A stretch of 64,000 bases of DNA from Stratiolaelaps scimitus. Taxonomy: Eukaryota; Arthropoda; Arachnida; Mesostigmata; Laelapidae. The translations under genes were made by a program, and so were the position numbers. The notes beneath the pieces were generated by a model. That model did not search any database. It was not told where the DNA came from and saw nothing but the letters and a program-made list of their open reading frames with translations. The stretch covers positions 6,138,001 to 6,202,000 of the forward strand of contig JABWDB010000012.1 of NCBI GenBank assembly GCA_019614645.1, given 5' to 3'. This document shows positions 40,816 to 50,800 of this stretch, piece by piece. Position 1 is the first letter of the stretch, and each line of letters opens with the position of its first letter.

Positions 40816-42679
40816 CTATGTATGCGCACATTTGTCGCGACATATGTAAATTACTTAGCTGGACAGGAATGGCGTCTAAAAAGCGACCGATTTTTTTGTC
40901 CACAAAATGGATCGACTGTCGTGGCCAAGCATTTGAACCGGATGCGGGTTTTAACGGCGGGCAAAAGACGACCGTCACACCTACCTGTCGTAATGCGTTT
41001 CTCAAGGCTACCCTCTACTGCTTTCGATGGAGACGTCTACGACATACAATTGAACCGTGTTCTTTCCATTGGCCAATCTCTGACTAGCACAACGATGCTG
41101 CCTCCCGCCCATGAGGCCTAATTTTTACCTCGAGCACTAATTCACATGTACATCCCGAATAGATTATTGAGTTATCTTTACAAGATACACAGGGGGTGGT
41201 TTGTTGTTATTGTTGTTGCTGCTGACCGTGTACCCATTCATGAGATGACAAGAACATCACTGTGAGAAATAATTTCTGGAAATTCCATAAAAATTTCGCC
41301 CGTCATCGTCAGCATAATGAACATAATGCCAGTTAGTTGATTTATATGTCTACTAATCGGCTTCTGTGATCAAACGTAATTGCTAGCAGAATAGTTAGCC
41401 TTGAGCGACACGTGACAGATGGAGAGAAAATGTATCGTCTAATTATTGAGGTGTTCCTCAAGAGATCTGTTAGCATTATATCATGAAGCCTTGAATGCTT
41501 CTTTAGTAAAATCTAGGTATTTTGCTAAAGCCATACAGAAGACGATTCTATGGCTGTTTATACTTTATGCATTGAGCTGATTTCGACACTGCAATTCTTT
41601 TCAAATACAATCTTTGCTTTTCTGAACAATTACATGTCAGGCTGTCGACGTTGAAGTTGTTGGTCGATTGAATGGTGGTTAACAGCATTCAATCTCAGCG
41701 TTGCGTCCGACGAAGAGCTTGACAACACTCTGTAATTAGTGGGGTGGCCCTATTGCGAAGCATTGCAGAGCGTAGCAAGACCTGGCAGCTTGCTATCGCT
41801 CGAAAGCGACCGTCTCCCCTCGCCACAAGGATGGCTGATGGCGCTTGTAACTAATGAATCACGCTTGCGTGTCCCCTTAGCATCGTTCTAACCCATCCTC
41901 GTCTGTTCCGTTCATCCTCGTCGTCCGCTTACAGGTACTGCTGGACCCTGAATATGACGTGGCTTGTAAACTCTGCCGCGCACATGTGGGGCCAAAAGCC
42001 GTATGACGTCCACATCAACCCTGTCGAGAATTGGGCAGTCAGTCTAGGCGCCAACGGTGAAGGATGGCATAACTATCACCATACGTTCCCCTACGATTAC
42101 AAAGCGGCCGAGGTGCCCTACACGCTCAACATTACGACGCTTTTCATCGACACCATGAAGCTCATTGGCCAGGCGTACGACTGCAGAGTGAGTGTCCCAT
42201 GTGTTTATGAATAGTGTGCATTCGGAGCTTAGCAGTGTGACGAATGACAGAATGAATGATGCAATGCAAATTCATGGATGGTGTACACCGGTGTATTTCT
42301 ACACCCGTTGACGACAGCGAACTCGCCGTTGCATCTTGAGCCTCCTTAGACTTTCGAACGAATTCGTTCGTTTCATCTAGCAATATACTGTCCAATATAT
42401 GAAACCAGATTTCCCGATACATCTGTCTTGGACGACGTTTTGACAGGGCTCTGATGGAGAGTTTTCAGATGTGGCGGTAATTGTTTTTTTCAGTTGTTTT
42501 TTTTTCAATTATTCGAATGAGGAAATACCCTTCGTGTTCGTTCGTTCATCTTTTTCCTCTACGTTTCCCCTCAGGTGGTCGCCCCCGAGACGATAAAGGC
42601 GCGTATGATGAGAACGGGTGCCGAGGTTGGACATCACCACCATCACCACTATGATCCCGATGAAGAGAAAGACTATTGA
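22228..42679 (+). CDS. Acyl-CoA delta-9 desaturase (stearoyl-CoA desaturase family), six exons
   Basis: Exons 22228-22390, 32553-32683, 35374-35579, 36063-36173, 41935-42187 and 42575-42679 join in phase to 322 residues. The enzyme is an ER-membrane di-iron desaturase that puts a cis double bond at C9 of saturated fatty acyl-CoA, using electrons from cytochrome b5. The three histidine boxes are present: HRLWAH (71-76), HRVHH (108-112) and HNYHH (249-253). Also present are the family signatures QIVWRN (20-25), [11 protein letters not shown] in exon 3 and [11 protein letters not shown] (210-220). Four membrane-spanning segments are expected: two in exon 1/2, two in exon 4. The N-terminus before QIVWRN is only 19 residues, shorter than the usual 40-70, so an upstream exon cannot be excluded. 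The ATG has a fair context (cagcaagATG). The C-terminus carries six consecutive histidines (308-313). Which arthropod desaturase orthologue this is cannot be said from sequence alone. Confidence 0.95.
24814..24901. repeat. (TA)n microsatellite
   Basis: About 88 bases of uninterrupted TA dinucleotide. It gives meaningless Tyr-Ile open frames on both strands. Confidence 0.97.
27818..27868 (+). repeat. SINE 3' tail fragment
   Basis: The order tctacgagaacctaagcgtt, atgcagttcc, taaattaacc closely parallels 59205-59255 and the tails at 12610 and 58758. Only the tail is recognisable. Confidence 0.45.
28296..28348. repeat. Perfect 24-bp inverted repeat with 5-base loop
   Basis: The arm 28296-28319 (taactagtgtcattattact...) is exactly complementary to 28325-28348, separated by five T. 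It would form a long perfect hairpin. It directly precedes an antisense SINE tail. Part of each arm is low-complexity ATT sequence, but the taactagtgtc end is not. Confidence 0.9.
28367..28410 (-). repeat. Antisense SINE 3' tail fragment
   Basis: Read on the minus strand it gives attgcagctcctttaataac, then caataaacctttacctttaa, the same tail as at 12660-12718 and 58830-58868. No B box is visible beyond it. Confidence 0.6.
31801..31873. repeat. (TA)n microsatellite
   Basis: Two TA runs separated by one TATTA interruption, about 73 bases in total, within desaturase intron 1. Confidence 0.95.
32553..32683 (+). CDS. Desaturase exon 2 (first histidine box)
   Basis: Starts after the acceptor gacgcag and encodes residues 55-98 ([21 protein letters not shown], then [14 protein letters not shown]). 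It ends at CAG|gtatgt in phase 0. The open frame runs further upstream, but only this acceptor gives the correct phase and the family-like junction [17 protein letters not shown]. Confidence 0.9.
32684..35373. other. Desaturase intron 2
   Basis: No gene is recognised in these 2.7 kb. The main feature is the palindromic AT microsatellite at 34980-35092. A short TA run is at 34809-34820 and an ATT run at 33941-33960. Confidence 0.85.
34980..35092. repeat. Long (AT)n microsatellite within an inverted repeat
   Basis: A pure AT/TA core of about 80 bases is bracketed by agagtttgaatta (34983-34995) and its exact reverse complement taattcaaactct (35076-35088). The palindrome is about 106 bases and could extrude as a cruciform. 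Confidence 0.9.
35374..35579 (+). CDS. Desaturase exon 3 (second histidine box)
   Basis: Starts after ctttccag with [15 protein letters not shown] and runs through the very conserved [20 protein letters not shown] to DPVVRYQKK. It ends in phase 2 before gtaggt; the open frame carries a TAG just inside the intron, confirming the boundary. Confidence 0.94.
36063..36173 (+). CDS. Desaturase exon 4 (third and fourth membrane helices)
   Basis: Starts after aaatttcag with one base completing a lysine codon, then [19 protein letters not shown] and [14 protein letters not shown]. It ends in phase 2 before gtaggt. This is the hydrophobic hairpin between the second and third histidine boxes. Confidence 0.92.
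36174..41934. other. Desaturase intron 4 (5.8 kb)
   Basis: Contains no confirmed exon, but a 108-bp in-phase exon-like segment at 37298-37405 is listed separately. Otherwise it holds TA repeats (37238-37252, 40704-40731, 40775-40815), CAG/CAT-type triplet runs near 39460-39490 and 39755-39790, and a run of C at 40101-40112. Confidence 0.8.
37298..37405 (+). other. Candidate alternative cassette exon of the desaturase
   Basis: A 108-bp segment between a pyrimidine-rich acceptor (ttattcttcgtgtag) and a good donor (ac|gtaaga). Its phases fit exactly between exons 4 and 5 (one base in, two bases out) and its 35 whole codons are open ([10 protein letters not shown], then [20 protein letters not shown]). 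Known desaturases have no insert at this point (between LVCALWR and YCWTLN), so inclusion would probably damage the enzyme. It may be a chance match or a decoy exon. Confidence 0.25.
41935..42187 (+). CDS. Desaturase exon 5 (third histidine box)
   Basis: Starts after cgcttacag with one base, then [19 protein letters not shown] and [20 protein letters not shown]. It ends with GQAYDCR at AGA|gtgagt in phase 0. This carries the most diagnostic desaturase motif, HNYHH with the surrounding GEGWHNYHH. Confidence 0.95.
42575..42679 (+). CDS. Desaturase exon 6 (C-terminal tail)
   Basis: Starts after the strong acceptor tttcccctcag and encodes [19 protein letters not shown], six histidines and YDPDEEKDY, ending at TGA. 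The [15 protein letters not shown] part is typical of desaturase ends (positions usually read as I-x-x-R-x-x-R-T-G-D). The His-run and acidic end are cytosolic. Confidence 0.92.
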   Translation: MVAPETIKARMMRTGAEVGHHHHHHYDPDEEKDY

Positions 42680-43956
42680 GACAAAGAGATATATATATAT
42701 ATATATATATAAAGATCTATTATTATTATTCAGCTAAATAGCTTTTGCGAACTCTGCAAATGCCTGTAACTAAGCGATATTTTATGTACAATTAATTATA
42801 TAAATGATGAACTCTAAGCGAGCCACAGAGACGCTATGAGGCGGGGTCAGGTCGCGAGGCATCGGCGACTCGATGACATTGTACACGTTAAAATGAGCGG
42901 AGCCAAAGAGGAAACAGGAAATGGCTCGCTAAACCGAGGGACAATGCGGTGGGGAACGGAAAAATGAGATTGATGACGATGATGACGACAGCGATAATTA
43001 CACATAAATTATAATTAAATGAACGATGAGGAACCGATAATACTGGCAATGTCCGGTTTATAGTTCAACTGTGTACCCAACTGACGATATGTTCTGGTAG
43101 AGATGGTGGACAAAGAGAGAGAGAGAGAGAGAGAGAGAAAAAGAGAGTGGTATGTTAGAGATGGAATAATAAATGATGCACATATATATATATATATATA
43201 TATATGTATATGCATATGCATGGTTCCTAAAAGGGCAACGGTGTATTGATTGTAAGTTTTTTGGGATGTCGGAAGCGTTTGACGTGTGCAGTGTGAATCG
43301 TGTTATGTCGATAGCGCCACAACTTTGTTACACAGCCTCTGTTTAGTCGACGATAGATAGATTAGGCAATACACAATGAAATGTTCCATATTTGCGTGCA
43401 ACTCCTAGTGTACGCCATAGACTGTGTCGTATGAAACATTAGCCGCAACCACCCCCAATCTGGCCGTCTGATAGTCATTACCGGGTGCTACGTACGTTGA
43501 TAAAGAAAATTCTGGCAAAAGAATGCCTACGCACAGTCCTTTGCTTAACGAAGCACACATTATATTAAAGTAGATAGGACTATTTCCTTTCGTTATTTGG
43601 TGATGGTTGTACAATTTGAGGATAATTAATGAAGGGACTGTAAAGCACAATTTATTGCTTTGAGAGCCGTTCGCCAAATTTGACCATATCGGAAAATGTC
43701 CACGAGCGAAGTACAACTACTGAAAATTTATTAGAAGTCCATGCAGTTTTGGGTAGCTTAACTCATTATAAAAGCACATAAATTAAATTACTTCAATTGA
43801 ATAAATTTACTTAAGTTTCACACACGAATTGTAGCAGCTATTTATCGAGGGAAGAGGCACAGACAAGACGGTTTTAGTAACAGGCGTTTATATGACACCG
43901 CACTCGAACGATATATTTGTATATCATCTGAAATACGATTACGATGCTTCACGGTA

Positions 43957-43996
<40 letters not shown>

Positions 43997-44084
43997 CTAT
44001 GCAATCATAGCTCCAAATGACCGCTAAGTCACCTTGGTTATAGCTTGGGACTCGAGTAACATTGTACGTAATTAAAATTTTAAG
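42680..44084. other. Desaturase 3' flank, no other gene seen
   Basis: Holds the presumed 3' UTR, TA repeats (42690-42711, 43181-43205, 43965-43993) and a GA run (43112-43143). A candidate polyadenylation signal aataaa is at 43168-43173. No coding exon is recognised. Confidence 0.6.
43168..43173 (+). terminator. Candidate polyadenylation signal for the desaturase
   Basis: An aataaa hexamer about 490 bases after the stop codon. Other AT-rich signals nearer the stop are possible; no transcript evidence is available. Confidence 0.3.
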
Positions 44085-44849
44085 GGGACTGTTTTTTTAT
44101 TTGATTCAACACTTAGCGTTATGGTCTTAACCAAAATCGCCTTTCTCGGTACTTTCGAACAGCGGTGACTTGTACAATACTTCAGGTATATCACAAATGA
44201 AGTAAAAAAATTGGGTAAAATAATAGGGCGAGAGATGTCCATATTGAATTGCAGAACCTTGTCACAAGATGAAGGAATAATTTACATCTGAGGACGCAGG
44301 CTCGCACGATCAAGCGATCTCTTATGGCCTATCTCAATGAGACATCATTTTGTTGCGAACGTTATCGCTGCGAAAGTCACATCTTGTTGAAAGATCGGTA
44401 CCGCAACATCTAATATGGGTTGCTCCATTTGCGGGACGTCTGTCTTCTTCGGCCTTTTATAATAGTTGGACACACTGTGGTATATCGCGATACTGTCAAT
44501 TCGATCGGCGCAATTTGTATCGTGAGCAAACGATGAGTGCTTATGTTTCGGTGAACAACCCGAAACAAATTCTTATATTTTCCGTAGTGAAATAGTGGCG
44601 TCTCCTTAAGGGTCTCAATTAGTTCAAAGAAGCTGGCGACAACAACTAGCCGCAAAAGTGTCGAATTCAGCTGGAGCTTAGGTGCTTGTGGGTGTAGTTC
44701 ACCCAAGTATACCACGTAAACCGTGGTGCCTTGTCCCATACGGTTGCAAACTGTGAAAACGTCCTGTGGGACAGCTTTCGCCAGGTGGAATTTGTACCCT
44801 CCAACTCAGTTCGTCCCCATATGGCCTTAAGATCTGGCTGCAATAAGTG
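44085..44849 (+). promoter_or_regulatory. Duplicated 5' flank of receptor copy A
   Basis: This stretch is recognisably similar to 56095-56917 upstream of copy B, sharing for example acttcaggtatatcacaaat, gaggacgcaggct and tctcaatgagacatcatttt. The similarity runs up to the start codon. It marks the left edge of the duplicated unit and is the likely shared promoter and 5' UTR; no individual promoter element was identified. Confidence 0.55.
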
Positions 44850-47800
44850 ATGGATTTTATCATTATCGCCTCCATTCTGGCGATCTGCTTCAACACCGCC
44901 TCGCCGGCCAAGCAGCCCGCCAATAGCAAGAAAGATAACCCTCTGGCGACTGCAATGTCCTTCGGGAGAATCACTCAGCTCGTTCTTGATTCTATTAAAT
45001 CGCATTCGAAGAGGAAGGAATCGTTGCCGGTATGTATAATACAAACGGGCGCATCAATCACTGCTCTCTCTGCACTTAGGCGACCCGGCAACACATCACC
45101 CACACGTAGCTTTGGTGGCGGGCAATCGCGAATCCCCAACCGTTGCACACTAAAGGAAATAGTATATAGATATATATATATAATAGTCAGCGTATAGAGG
45201 TGGACGCGACAGAGCCATGTGGGAAAACGGTATATGACCACATATCCCCTTCAGTCTACTGCAAATTTGCTGGAGTTTCTGCTGTGTTCCCCTGATGAAC
45301 ACTTCGATCTGACAAGTGTTCTCTCACTTAGGTCATTAAGAGAAACCTCGTCCCACAGGCTTATGCAAAGATACCCGCGATACTCACAGTTAGTGTTTGA
45401 CTATGACAATACCAATAGCATGGTTAATGATATCGATCAGTTGAGTATAATAAAAGTGATTTATTTGATATTGGTTCTTGCCAATGAACAGCTGACGGGT
45501 CGGGACGGATGTGAGGAAAGTGAAAATTTTATCATTAAACACAGCAAGAAACACGTGTTTGACTGGAGACACTGCCTGGAGGATCTGCCCGTTGATCAGG
45601 TCAACGATGCGGGATCCGGCCTTCGTTACATCAGGTAAACTCGCAGCTATTTATTTCATATTATGTTTATTTCAGTTGAAGCTAAGACTATGGGCCCCCG
45701 CATCAATTTTGATGAAAATGAATTTCGCAACCAACTAATGTTGTTGATCCTTGGCTTCTTATCCCATCGCGTGATATTTCGATTAGAATGAATACTGTCT
45801 AATTATCAATTACCGCTATTTATTTTCTAATCTATCCGTTGGTCATTTATTATCAGGGAAATACCCACAACATCGGCGACTATCACCGAACTTTCAGAGC
45901 AAGCAACACGCCTAGCGGACACGTATACTGCGACTGCAGCTGTCATCAACGTTGTACGTCAAGTGCCTTTCCAGGAGCTCAGTGACATCTATATTGAATA
46001 CGGCAAAATGAAGGAGAACATCACTCGCACCGTGACGGATCTAGCTGATGTGTGTGTCACTGAATATCGAATCGTGGCATTATTTTTAATTGTTATCACT
46101 ATCAATTAATTACTAATTGTTATTAATGGACATTATTCTCTGTCGTCTTTTGGCTCACTTTGGCTTTTCGAGTTCCCTATTCGACAAACAGACACATTCA
46201 TACTTCTATACGAATTTCTGGTTCATGGGACCTTCGGGGCGATACAACTTTTGTGGGACTTTAAAGCCCCTTTGTCATACCGTGAAGGTCTATGTTGACA
46301 TAACGATAATTTTTGATCGTCCACAGGTGTTGAACTGGTACCATGAATACAATATGCCTGCAGCAATTAAACGACAACCCATCTTCCTCATACCACGCAA
46401 CGTCATGGAAAAGTATTATTACAATTTATTCAAGCAAGATGGCTGCAATTACTAGTCACCGGCCACACCCGATAGAAATACAAGCCTATATCAAAGACCA
46501 TCCCAAAATTTGATGTTCGCGAAGGATGAGGCTCTTTCCTGCAATATTCGATCCGTTCTCGCTTCGGGAAGATGTTTCCTTTTTGGGAAAAATGTTTTCC
46601 CACCTTTTAGAGAAGAAATTAATTTCGTCTTATTAATTTCGTTGCGAGACACCCGTGACAGTCAAATCTACAGAATATAAGAAGGCTGGGTTGTCTCTTT
46701 TAGCGTTGTACTACTTTCCTAACACCTTTTTCGGGTTCATCCCACATGCGATGTTTGCTCGTTAGTGGAAACTCTAATATCGATGCAATAATATCCAGTT
46801 TCCAAATGGCAGATTGGCTGCGAATAGCCGCAAGTGCAGTAAGCGACTCGAGATCTGTTCTTAGATAGCCAAGTGTGTGCAAGTTCTTCATTTTGCCGAC
46901 ATTTCCGGTAATAATAGCGCAAATAAACAGTCCTGCATGTACTGGTTGTGGCATCTAAATATATGGTGAACTCACCTGCGGTTTAGGAGCATACTAATAA
47001 GCATTTGATATTTGGAAACTGGCTACTAGCAAAGCTGTGCAAGGTCCTCAACACAGAATGTCCCAAAGTCAACCCCCGTTTACGGCAAGAAAACTCTAAA
47101 ATAGTGCACCTCTGCACATTTGTCTTCTGTATTGTCCGTACCACCTGCAGCTGTAGCATGTTCTCTGACCGCGAGGTAAGCCTGTCGCGATTCTTCCAGA
47201 AGCTATTGACGATTCGAGTGACAACATTCTTCGTTGGATCGACTGCGCTACCTCACCAGAGTCGCATGCTGATTGCCGTGGAGAACAACCTCGTTCACAA
47301 TCTCTTCTCGTTTCAATGCTCAGATATGGACCCACCACTAGGGATCCCGGCCAGCCCTCACAGCAGAGACCATTACATTATTGTCCTACTCAAATATCTC
47401 TATAGTAGACAGTCGATCACCAATAGGGTATGTAAGAGTTCCCTTGGTCTTCTAGCGATGTAGTACAGAGCGTTATACCATTGAACTTAAGCCGACCTGA
47501 TTTTGTTGTATGTGTCTGAAACAAAATTCCATCCAGGTGATCCTTTTCGGTGGAGATAACAAACAAATCGAAACGTTCCGATCTGCGGCAATGGAAGCCA
47601 AATTTCTTCTACCGCGTTACGCACATCTCCGTGCCGGACGTCCGTGTTCCCAAAACAGGACCGATAAACTCTGGTGGGAAAGTTTCGATCACAGAGACCA
47701 ACCGAGGGCCTCGACCGGCTTCTGTTATCGCTGCGCTGACAACTGCACTAAGCGGCAGCAGGAAACTCTGATTCTCTCCTTGTTGAAGGATCATTTCAAT

Positions 47801-50800
47801 CTGTCCATGTTGGACTGGATGGAGCACGACTGCAAGCCGACACTTTATTTAGGTAGGTGGCTGAATACTGTAGCAAAAGACAACTGACAACTGATTACTA
47901 CGGTTACTAATTACGAAGCCGTATGGAGCTGGATCACATAAATAATTAGAATTGACTTACTGTGACGATTGTTCTGTTCTTAAGTAATTGTATGGCATTT
48001 ATCTTCCGTTTTTTTTTTTCGAGCTGACCTTCAGCTGTTTCCCTATCTGACAGGCCTCAGCTCTTAACCTTTAGGTATTACTATGAGGACCTGTCGGGGC
48101 CACCTTTGCTTATTCTCTATTTTACTCGTATTTCTTCATTTAGGTAATCTATACTGTTGTATAATAAGTTGATCCATGTTTTTAGCATTAGCCCTTACTT
48201 CATAGTAGCATTGTCTCAGTCGGGTAACCCACAATGACGTCGTTAAGACGATGGGATCATGAGATAATTGACCATGATGAACACCATAAGATGTTAAGGA
48301 AATAGACAAATATTTCTTCCATCTGTACAGTGTCTTGCAATCGCTAAGTTCTTGTGATCTTCGCTTATAACTGCTGAATGATCGGGCTGTCAATCATTTA
48401 TATATAATCGGGGAGATCTTTATTTAAAAGGTCTTCATTATTATTAAAACCGTTTTGTTCACCAGGTTACAGCCACGTTCCCGAGGATAGAAATCGGCGC
48501 CTTTTGAGACACACAAAAGCTATCTATGACACCGACGAGGTAATAATTAATGCGATTAGCATTAGTTAAGCATTAGATAACTCGCCATCTCATTCGAACC
48601 CTTTTTTGAGTATACTCAAAGCAACTTTCGTTGAAAGCAAACAGTTGATCAATGAATGCATTCACTGGGATATATTATCTATGCAGGGAGTTTAGAACTC
48701 TGCACGGCTTCCAATACTGGATCTATCCATTCCCAAGTGATCCTACTCTGTATGTCTCTTCGTAGATAATACGGCGAACTCTTAGACTAAAGACAGTTGC
48801 GAAACGGAATTAGCACAAACAACAGTTCCCGTTCTCTGTTTTTCTAGATCGTCATGTTGACCCGAAAACCGAATGCAACTGAACCACAAAATGATGTTGG
48901 TCATTCATTGAACGGACCATTTCAACTTGAGGCAGTCTATGTGATTCTAGCCATTGGTCTGATCTCTGTCGTGGTGAGCCCGTACCTTTGTCAGATACCA
49001 AGTACATTCATTTTTCTGTTATCGATACTCGTACATTCGCGCGAGTTGAAGTGTCTTCGAACAGCAGACTTTTGCAGCGGGTCTCTAGTCTGTGCTTGGG
49101 CGCTCGTTGCTTTCCTGACAATCACCGAGTTTAACTCGCAACTCCTGTTCGTGCTACAAAATCCCCGGGTCGATCACTACGGCGGAGATTCCCTCCTCAA
49201 TACGACAGCACAGCTCAATGATGCCGTACGACGATCTCTGGAGAAGGACCCGTCCAACAAAACAGCCACATGTGTAAATGAGTCGAACCAGCTAATTTGT
49301 GACAGGATATGCTTCGTAGATGAGGTTTCAACCATGTTTCTCTCATCAGAGAACTTCAAGATTCCGCTTACACCGTACACTTCAACGACAAATGATCTGG
49401 CCGAGATCCTTCAGGTTTCGAGGTACGTATAACAGGTTTCTTCAGTGATGAGCAGCAAAAAGAGTTACCTTTGTTGGCACAATATCGAGAAATAAACAGA
49501 TCTCGATTGAGATGGGACCCCTTATCAAACACGTATCTCAGTTCGTATAAATAGAATATCATCGTTATGGAAGCAGGACCGCTTGTTTCTACTTGACTGC
49601 GTGTGTTAATTTTGCATTCAGTTTATCTTGGTTGTAGTATTTGGACAACTCTGAAAAACGATAAGGCTACCAATGACCTGCAGCCTGATCTCTGTAATCT
49701 TCCTGTACTTGATCTCCAGTCAATCCTATAGAACTGATACATTGGAATTTAAGTCCACCACGGAGGATAGCCACACGCATACACACACATTTATTAGATT
49801 TGATCGCATCAATGTTTCCCATGGAACCCACAATCGCTGACGGCAACTGCGTCGAATTAGACAGGAGTGGCTGGGATTTTTCGCAAAAACTTACGAGTCA
49901 GCTGTCGAGCAGGAGAAAGCAACGTGTGGCCCTAATGGTAAGAAGAGGTGCAAGCGACCGCACAGCAAAGCGTCGTATCTGAATCCACACTCCCTTCGCT
50001 CGAAGGAGGTTCGTTTCATCACATCATATATTTGTGGCCTTCATGACGCTGAGATCTACGTTCGGATGTATCGACGCGGCTACCTGCGCGACCCGAAGGG
50101 CTGCGTCGAACGATGGCAGCAGCGGCTAGTCTATCCATTCGGCTTACGAAAGGTCTGTCATCAAAGGTCCCTTTTTCCTTTTGAGAGGATGACTTTCTTC
50201 AAACGCACGTACATCACCAGAGACATTCTAATCTCCGTGAAAGTGTGCCGATCCACTGCAGGGTAGACGTGGATGACAAGGGAAGGTGTGTACTGCTCCG
50301 GCTAGTGTTCTATAGCCAGGTGCCTTAGTTTCCTTCGACTACTTTGGCTTCCGTGTTGGGGTCCTGTCCGGGGACGCTCGTTCGCCTAATCTCCGGTCCG
50401 TGATAGCGGGAATGCCCGACGACAAAGTTGTGAATGTGGAGGCCTCGTGACAGGCTGACCAATCTACCAGGAGCTTGGACTGTCTCTGGTGGTGTCCGTG
50501 CGTTTGAAGAAAATTTCCTCCTCTCAAAAAAAACCAAGATCCCTATGAAATGTTAAGTGTACACCATTCATGAGCTCGTTCGTCGCAGTGAAGCTAAGCA
50601 GGGAATTCAAGTTGAAAATAATACCATAAAACGAATTGAGTATGATGATGCTACTGATCATTTAGAGTGATAATAAATTTCTGATAATCAGATGGTTACA
50701 GACCTCTGTCGAGGTGATCAAGTTTCGAAACTTGCTTTGGCAGCAATTTCTCATTAGCCACAGATTAACATACGTTCCTATTAAACCCCGACCTATTTGT

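Noticed and set aside
46700..46954. Minus-strand frame in receptor intron 4, partly shared with 59618-59821
   Set aside because: The similarity follows simply from the duplication; the frames differ by indels and show no domain.
47158..47427. Receptor start at ATG 47158 (MFSD)
   Set aside because: That start gives no signal peptide, which an ionotropic receptor needs; the preceding pyrimidine-rich sequence is better explained as a splice acceptor at 47150.
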